Below the pieces are notes generated by a model. That model was given only the letters and a program-made list of their open reading frames with translations. It searched no databases and was not told the DNA's origin. The position numbers and the translations under genes were made by a program. Positions 6,958 to 10,991 of a stretch of DNA of 10,991 bases are shown here, in pieces. Position 1 is the first letter of the stretch. Each line of letters opens with the position of its first letter. This stretch comes from Niveispirillum sp. (GTDB lineage: Bacteria; Pseudomonadota; Alphaproteobacteria; Azospirillales; Azospirillaceae). The stretch is from contig JAEMSB010000039.1 of assembly GCA_016463045.1 (NCBI GenBank), positions 764 to 11,754 of the forward strand, written 5' to 3'.

Positions 6958-8208
6958 TCATTGCCAACGGGCGCGGCGCAGTTCGGGGGCGCTGGTGGCA
7001 CCGGGATCCAGGCTGGCACCGCGCAGGTCGGTGGCGGCGAAGTTGCCGTCGCTGAATTTTGCCCCTTCCAGCCGGGCGCCGCGCAGATTGGCCCCGCGCG
7101 CATCGGCGCCGGCCAGATTGGCCTCCCGCAGGTCAGCAGGCCAGTCGCGGCCCATCGACTGTCCATCCGCTCCGCGCAGGGGTACAGGCCCTAACTGTGT
7201 ATCGAGCAGGCTGGCCTCCCGCAGGTCGGTGCGGGCCAGATTGGCGCCGTCAAAGACGGCATCGCGCAGTTCCGCTCCCCGGAAGCTGGACCCTGTCAGC
7301 TTGGCCATCCGCCACATGGAGCCGCGCAGATTGGCCTTGTCGAAGCGACCATAGGTGATTTCCGATCCAGAAAGGTCGCAGCCGGTCAGATCGGCCCCGG
7401 TCAGGTCGGGCTTCATCAGCACCATGCGCAGCCCTTCGCGGCCATTGCTGATGATCCAGCGCTGATGCTGTGCGATGGCTTCGCGGACCTCAGGGGCCAG
7501 TTTGCCATGGTCGGCGCTGAATACGGCGCCATCGGTATAGGCGGCCTTGAAATTGGCGGCGTCGGGCGGGACATTGCGCAACCGTGCATCGCGCAGGTCG
7601 GCACGGGCAAAGTCGGCGCCAGTCACCTGGGCATTGTCCAGGATGGCTGCCTTCATCTTGGCATCGGCAAAGCTGGTGCCACGCAGATCGGCCCCCGACA
7701 GGTTGGCGGCGAACAGGTGGGCCCCTGACAGGTTGGCGCCGGCCAGATTGACATTGCGCAGGTCGGCACCGGACAGATCGGCCCCGGCCAGCGAGACGTT
7801 GGACATGTCGGCACCGGCCAGATTGGCCGTCTGCACCACCTGCTGCTTCACCTTGCCGACCCAGATGACCAACTGCCCCTGACGCAGGTCGGCCCGGTCG
7901 AAACAGGCGCCGCGCAGGTTGGCGCCGGCCAGATTAATGCCGCGCAGATCGGCGCTGACCAGACTGGCCCCCACCATGTCGGCACGCGCCAGATTGGCCC
8001 CGAACAGGTCCGTCCCGTCCAGATTGGCGACACGCAGGACGGCATCTTCCAGGTTCACGCCGCTCAACAACGCGTTGCGCATGTCGGCATTGGGCAGGCT
8101 GGCGCCGCGCAAATCCTGTGATTTCAGTTCCAGCCGCTTGCCGCCCGGACGCCCTTCCAGGAAGCGCTGATGCAGGGTCAGTGACTGCTGAAGGTCGAAA
8201 TCCGCCAC
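6958..8208 (-). CDS. Pentapeptide-repeat protein with two helical insertions
   Basis: This 416-residue protein is built mostly of A(D/N)LxG-type five-residue repeats, which fold into a right-handed four-sided beta-helix. Repeat tracts cover about residues 30-105, 123-215, 270-330 and 355-400. They are interrupted at about 107-122 ('QLVIWVGKVKQQVV') and 215-265, and again near 335-350. A short helical header (H13-Q-R-F) is echoed by H248-Q-R-W before the second half, suggesting an internal duplication. There is no signal peptide or membrane segment, so it is probably cytoplasmic. It is about twice the length of the Qnr/MfpA gyrase-protecting proteins and nothing specific ties it to them; function is unknown. 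The start is GTG at 8208, with AAAGGA five bases upstream on the minus strand and no better ATG nearby. It is divergent from the ferredoxin oxidoreductase gene. Confidence 0.9.
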   Translation of the reverse strand: MADFDLQQSLTLHQRFLEGRPGGKRLELKSQDLRGASLPNADMRNALLSGVNLEDAVLRVANLDGTDLFGANLARADMVGASLVSADLRGINLAGANLRGACFDRADLRQGQLVIWVGKVKQQVVQTANLAGADMSNVSLAGADLSGADLRNVNLAGANLSGAHLFAANLSGADLRGTSFADAKMKAAILDNAQVTGADFARADLRDARLRNVPPDAANFKAAYTDGAVFSADHGKLAPEVREAIAQHQRWIISNGREGLRMVLMKPDLTGADLTGCDLSGSEITYGRFDKANLRGSMWRMAKLTGSSFRGAELRDAVFDGANLARTDLREASLLDTQLGPVPLRGADGQSMGRDWPADLREANLAGADARGANLRGARLEGAKFSDGNFAATDLRGASLDPGATSAPELRRARWQ

Positions 8209-8299
8209 CGCCGTCCTTTCTCTGCAATGTTGCCGATTTATGCTCTTCTGGAAACCTGATTACCACGAAAGAGGGTTAACAGGCCCACCCGATTCCCCT

Positions 8300-8320
8300 G
8301 CCCGAAAGCATAGATCGGGC
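8300..8320. promoter_or_regulatory. Inverted repeat with 9-base spacer, possible operator
   Basis: GCCCGA (8300-8305) and TCGGGC (8315-8320) are perfect inverted arms around AAGCATAGA. It lies about 90 bases upstream of the pentapeptide start on that gene's side of the region. The spacer resembles that of the repeat at 8524-8548. Confidence 0.35.
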
Positions 8321-8477
8321 TGCCTGTCACCCGGTCCGGGGCGGTGGGCGAATCGGTCAATGCCTGACGCGGTGCGATGCCGCATTGCAGCAGTAATAAT
8401 GCACCTGAAACCCTGGAAATCCATGCACGAAACCACGCGTCACAGGATCAGTTTTGGATCGAAAATAAGTCAGTAGC

Positions 8478-8522
8478 ATTGACCTATTTTCCCGGTTACG
8501 GTCTGCGCAGGACAGGGTCAAT
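8478..8522. repeat. Widely spaced 7-bp inverted arms in the oxidoreductase upstream region
   Basis: ATTGACC (8478-8484) is the exact reverse complement of GGTCAAT (8516-8522), with 31 bases between. The outer positions suit two half-sites of a DNA-bending regulator or the base of a long stem. At this length a chance match within 400 bases is possible. Confidence 0.3.
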
Positions 8523-8525
8523 AAT
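8496..8525 (+). promoter_or_regulatory. Weak candidate promoter for the indolepyruvate ferredoxin oxidoreductase gene
   Basis: TTACGG (8496-8501) and AATAAT (8520-8525) are 18 bases apart and offer the best -35/-10-like pair near the gene. If real, transcription would start near 8532, inside the inverted repeat at 8524-8548, which would then be well placed to repress. The -35 match is poor. Confidence 0.25.
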
Positions 8526-8548
8526 CGGACCTAACATAGCGGTCCGAT
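8524..8548. promoter_or_regulatory. Perfect 8-bp inverted repeat, likely operator or leader hairpin
   Basis: ATCGGACC (8524-8531) and GGTCCGAT (8541-8548) are perfect inverted arms around TAACATAGC. The right arm ends one base before the ribosome binding site, so the repeat could bind a repressor over the start of transcription or form an RNA stem that affects translation. Confidence 0.55.
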
Positions 8549-8549
8549 A

Positions 8550-8557
8550 GGGGAGGG
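8550..8557 (+). promoter_or_regulatory. Ribosome binding site deciding the oxidoreductase start
   Basis: GGGGAGGG lies 9 bases before the ATG at 8567. It is the only strong purine site in this stretch and supports that ATG over the internal Met codons further in. Confidence 0.7.
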
Positions 8558-8566
8558 TATTAAGAA

Positions 8567-10991
8567 ATGGCCAACGCCGCCCGCACGCTTGCGACCGTCG
8601 CGCTTGACGACAAATATACTCTCCAGCAGGGCCGGGCCTTCATGACCGGCACCCAGGCGCTGGTGCGTCTGCCAATGCTGCAAAGGCAGCGGGATCAGGT
8701 GGCGGGCCTGAAGACGGCGGGCTTTATCTCCGGCTATCGCGGCTCGCCGCTGGGTGCCTATGATCAGGCACTGTGGCAGGCGCGGAAGTTTCTGGCCAAG
8801 GGCGATATCCATTTCCAGCCCGGCGTGAACGAGGAACTGGGCGCCACCGCCGTTTGGGGCAGCCAGCAGGTGAACCTGTGGCAGGGCGCCAAGGTCGATG
8901 GCGTGTTCGGCATCTGGTACGGCAAGGGCCCCGGTGTGGACCGGTCCATCGATGCCATCAAGCATGCGAACTTCGCCGGCACCAGCCGGCATGGCGGCGT
9001 TCTGGCCTTTGCCGGTGACGATCATAGCTGCAAATCCTCCACCTTGCCGCACCAGTCGGATCAGGCCTTTATCCATGCCTTCATGCCGACCATCAACCCG
9101 GCCGGCGTGCAGGAATTCCTGGATATGGGTCTGGTCGGCTTTGCCCTGTCGCGCTATTCCGGTGCCTGGGTCGGCTTTACCTGTATTGCCGACACGATCG
9201 ATACAACGGCCATTGTCGATATCGACCCGGCCCGCATCATCATTCAGGAACCGACCGATTTCGAGTTGCCGCCCGGCGGGCTGAACATCCGGCTGCATGA
9301 CACGCCGCTGATCCAGGAAGCCCGCATGATTGATTGGAAGCTGGACGCCGCCCGCGCGTTCGCTCGCGCCAATCGTCTGGACAAGGTGGTGTTCGGCCAT
9401 GACGCCCCGCGCCTGGGCCTGGTCACCATCGGCAAGTCGTATCTGGATGTGCGTCAGGCCCTGGATGAGCTGGAAATCAGCGAGGAGATGGCGCGGGAAT
9501 GGGGCCTGGGCATCTATAAGGTGGCCATGGCCTGGCCGCTGGAACCGCAAGGCATGCGCGCCTTTGCCCAGACCACCGAGGAACTGCTGGTGGTGGAGGA
9601 AAAGCGCTCTGTCCTGGAAAGCCAGATCAAGGAGCAGCTGTTCCACTGGGACCGCCGCCCGCGCGTGCTGGGCAAGACCGATCATACGGGCAAGCCGCTG
9701 TTCACGGAAAAGGCGGAGCTGAACCCTGTGGATATCGCCCGCGTCCTGGCCGGGCGTATCCTGTCCTTTGGTCCGAACGATTATGTGTCGGAGCGGCTGG
9801 CCCGCATGGAACACCGCGTGCGGCAGAACACGCCCTCATCGACCACGGTGCGTACGCCCTTTTTCTGCTCCGGCTGTCCGCACAACACCTCTACCCGCCT
9901 GCCCGATGGCAGCCGGGGTCTCGCTGGCATCGGCTGCCACTACATGGTCACCTGGATGGGCCGTAACACGGAAGTGTTCAGCCAGATGGGCGGCGAAGGG
10001 GTACAATGGATCGGGCAGTCGCCGTTTTCGGGCGAGGAGCATGTCTTCGCCAATCTGGGCGACGGCACCTATTTCCATTCCGGCATCCTGGCCGTGCGCG
10101 CCGCCGTGTCGGCCAAAGTGAACATCACCTACAAGATCCTGTATAACGATGCCGTCGCCATGACGGGCGGGCAGCCCGTGGACGGCACCCTGTCCGTCTA
10201 TGACATCGCGCAGCAGCTGGACGCCGAGGGCGTGAAGCGCATTGTGGTGGTCAGTGACGGGCCGGAAAAGTATGGCCTGGGCCGTGGCCTGCCACACGGC
10301 ACCAAGATTTTCCACCGTGACGAACTGGATCAGGTGCAGCGCGACCTGCGCCAGGAAAAAGGCGTCACGGTCATCATCTATGAACAGACCTGTGCCGCCG
10401 AAAAGCGCCGCCGCCGCAAGCGCAACAAGTATCCCGATCCTGCAAAGCGCGTGGTGATCAATGAGCTGGTCTGCGAAGGCTGCGGCGATTGCTCCGCCAA
10501 ATCCTCCTGCCTGTCCGTGGTGCCGGTGGAGACGGAGTTCGGCCGCAAGCGGCAGATCGACCAGTCCAGCTGTAACAAGGATTTCAGTTGCCTGAAAGGT
10601 TTCTGCCCCAGCTTTGTGACGGTTGAGGGCGGCAGCTTGAAGAAGCCGAAGCCCGCGGCGGCCAAGGGTGACGATTGGGGTGTGTTGCCGGAGCCGGTGA
10701 TCCCGACGTTGGACAAGCCCTGGAACATCCTGGTCACCGGTATCGGCGGCACGGGTGTCGTCACCATCGGCGCCATCCTGGGCATGGCCACCCATCTGGA
10801 AGGCCGTGGTTTCACCGCCATGGACATGGCCGGTCTGGCGCAGAAGGGCGGGTCGGTGACCAGCCACCTGCGCATCGCCGAGCGGCCCGGTGACATCCAT
10901 GCCAACCGTATCGTGGCTGGCGGCGCCGATCTGGTGCTGGCCTGCGACATCGTCGTGGCGGCCAATGCCGATGCCTTGTCCAAGATGGCGC
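8567..10991 (+). CDS. Indolepyruvate ferredoxin oxidoreductase, fused IorA-IorB type, 3' end outside window
   Basis: The frame stays open from the ATG at 8567 to the right edge, about 808 residues; fused members are usually near 1150-1190, so some 350 residues are missing. The enzyme oxidatively decarboxylates indolepyruvate and other aryl-pyruvates to aryl-acetyl-CoA, passing electrons to ferredoxin, in aromatic amino acid breakdown in the cytoplasm. The N-terminal pyruvate-oxidoreductase-like part shows 'SGYRGSPLG' (about 55) and 'GDDHSCKSSTLPHQSD'. The TPP-binding motif is G498-D-G500 followed by 'YNDAVAMTGGQ'. A cysteine cluster follows: C636, C639, C642, C648, then C669, C675, C680, in a context ('CNKDFSCLKGFCPSFV') typical of the fused enzyme. 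The gamma-type (IorB-like) domain begins near 720 with G725-I-G-G-T-G and 'AGLAQKGGSV'. It is divergent from the pentapeptide gene, and no partner gene is visible in the window. Confidence 0.93.
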   Translation, partial: MANAARTLATVALDDKYTLQQGRAFMTGTQALVRLPMLQRQRDQVAGLKTAGFISGYRGSPLGAYDQALWQARKFLAKGDIHFQPGVNEELGATAVWGSQQVNLWQGAKVDGVFGIWYGKGPGVDRSIDAIKHANFAGTSRHGGVLAFAGDDHSCKSSTLPHQSDQAFIHAFMPTINPAGVQEFLDMGLVGFALSRYSGAWVGFTCIADTIDTTAIVDIDPARIIIQEPTDFELPPGGLNIRLHDTPLIQEARMIDWKLDAARAFARANRLDKVVFGHDAPRLGLVTIGKSYLDVRQALDELEISEEMAREWGLGIYKVAMAWPLEPQGMRAFAQTTEELLVVEEKRSVLESQIKEQLFHWDRRPRVLGKTDHTGKPLFTEKAELNPVDIARVLAGRILSFGPNDYVSERLARMEHRVRQNTPSSTTVRTPFFCSGCPHNTSTRLPDGSRGLAGIGCHYMVTWMGRNTEVFSQMGGEGVQWIGQSPFSGEEHVFANLGDGTYFHSGILAVRAAVSAKVNITYKILYNDAVAMTGGQPVDGTLSVYDIAQQLDAEGVKRIVVVSDGPEKYGLGRGLPHGTKIFHRDELDQVQRDLRQEKGVTVIIYEQTCAAEKRRRRKRNKYPDPAKRVVINELVCEGCGDCSAKSSCLSVVPVETEFGRKRQIDQSSCNKDFSCLKGFCPSFVTVEGGSLKKPKPAAAKGDDWGVLPEPVIPTLDKPWNILVTGIGGTGVVTIGAILGMATHLEGRGFTAMDMAGLAQKGGSVTSHLRIAERPGDIHANRIVAGGADLVLACDIVVAANADALSKMA

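Larger units (their letters stand above)
8209..8566. promoter_or_regulatory. Divergent intergenic region between the pentapeptide gene and the ferredoxin oxidoreductase gene
   Basis: These 358 bases must carry the promoters of both flanking genes. They hold an inverted repeat at 8300-8320, a distant inverted pair at 8478-8484/8516-8522, an 8-bp perfect palindrome CTGCGCAG at 8503-8510, and an inverted repeat at 8524-8548. A short open frame on the plus strand (8240-8476) lacks a ribosome binding site and recognisable protein and is not called. No clear minus-strand promoter for the pentapeptide gene was recognised. The remaining sequence shows nothing specific. Confidence 0.6.

Noticed and set aside
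6230..7354. A 374-codon plus-strand frame with repeated Arg/Ser/Ala/Pro blocks
   Set aside because: It lies antisense to rppH and the pentapeptide gene. Its repeats simply reflect the pentapeptide codons read backwards.
6958..8208. Many short, regularly spaced GC-rich repeats (GGTCGGCGCC, CAGATTGGC and similar) resembling a repeat array
   Set aside because: They follow the 15-base period of pentapeptide codons inside one protein-coding frame, with no spacer structure, so this is not CRISPR or a DNA repeat element.
811..8232. CTCTGCAATGTTG occurs exactly at 811-823 and 8220-8232, both upstream of genes
   Set aside because: A single 13-base match in an 11-kb window is about what chance gives, and the flanks do not agree.
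8240..8476. A 78-codon plus-strand open frame in the divergent intergenic region
   Set aside because: It lacks a ribosome binding site and any recognisable signature, has mixed composition, and overlaps the likely regulatory region.
8531..10900. Long minus-strand open frames (8531-9814 and 9836-10900) opposite the ferredoxin oxidoreductase
   Set aside because: The plus strand carries TPP, Cys-cluster and gamma-domain motifs in one unbroken frame; the minus frames show only antisense composition.

Overview
The window is GC-rich chromosomal DNA that looks like an alphaproteobacterium. The protein styles point towards Rhodospirillales/Azospirillaceae-type organisms: an alphaproteobacterial-type RppH, a large 'EEIVVTGSR' TonB-dependent receptor, and a single-chain indolepyruvate ferredoxin oxidoreductase. 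The family-level placement is inference from memory of these families; there is no rRNA or other marker here. No mobile element, tRNA, rRNA or CRISPR array was seen.

Layout: (1) Positions 1-698 (+) hold the C-terminal part of a YihY/BrkB-type inner-membrane protein whose start lies outside the window. (2) A 324-bp gap (699-1022) carries weak hairpin and promoter candidates. It leads to a complete 974-residue TonB-dependent outer-membrane receptor (1023-3947, +), closed by a strong intrinsic terminator at 3976-4008. (3) A small exported His/Pro-rich protein (4123-4437, +) follows. It converges on the minus-strand block across a short gap packed with three consecutive inverted repeats (4489-4552). 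(4) The minus-strand block reads, in transcription order, pentapeptide-repeat protein (8208-6958), RNA pyrophosphohydrolase RppH (6877-6389), and a TPR protein with a C-terminal 2-oxoglutarate/Fe(II) oxygenase-like domain (6379-4556). The last two are tightly coupled: the ribosome binding site of the TPR gene overlaps the rppH stop codon. (5) A 358-bp divergent intergenic region (8209-8566) holds two N9-spaced inverted repeats. (6) A large plus-strand gene starts at 8567 and runs off the right edge. It encodes about 808 residues of a fused IorA-IorB-type indolepyruvate ferredoxin oxidoreductase, with TPP motif, Cys cluster and the start of the gamma-type domain all visible.

How the parts may work together: the receptor and the His-rich protein both belong to the cell envelope and could share a metal-related role, but the terminator between them argues against one transcript. 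RppH acts in 5'-end-dependent mRNA decay, and its translational coupling to an oxygenase of unknown substrate is the most specific functional link in the window. The ferredoxin oxidoreductase is catabolic (aryl-pyruvates to aryl-acetyl-CoA) and appears to be controlled from its own divergent promoter region. I did not find convincing evidence of a wholly new system. The items most worth following are the rppH-oxygenase pair, the receptor's six paired cysteines, the two-module pentapeptide protein and the palindrome clusters in the two intergenic regions.
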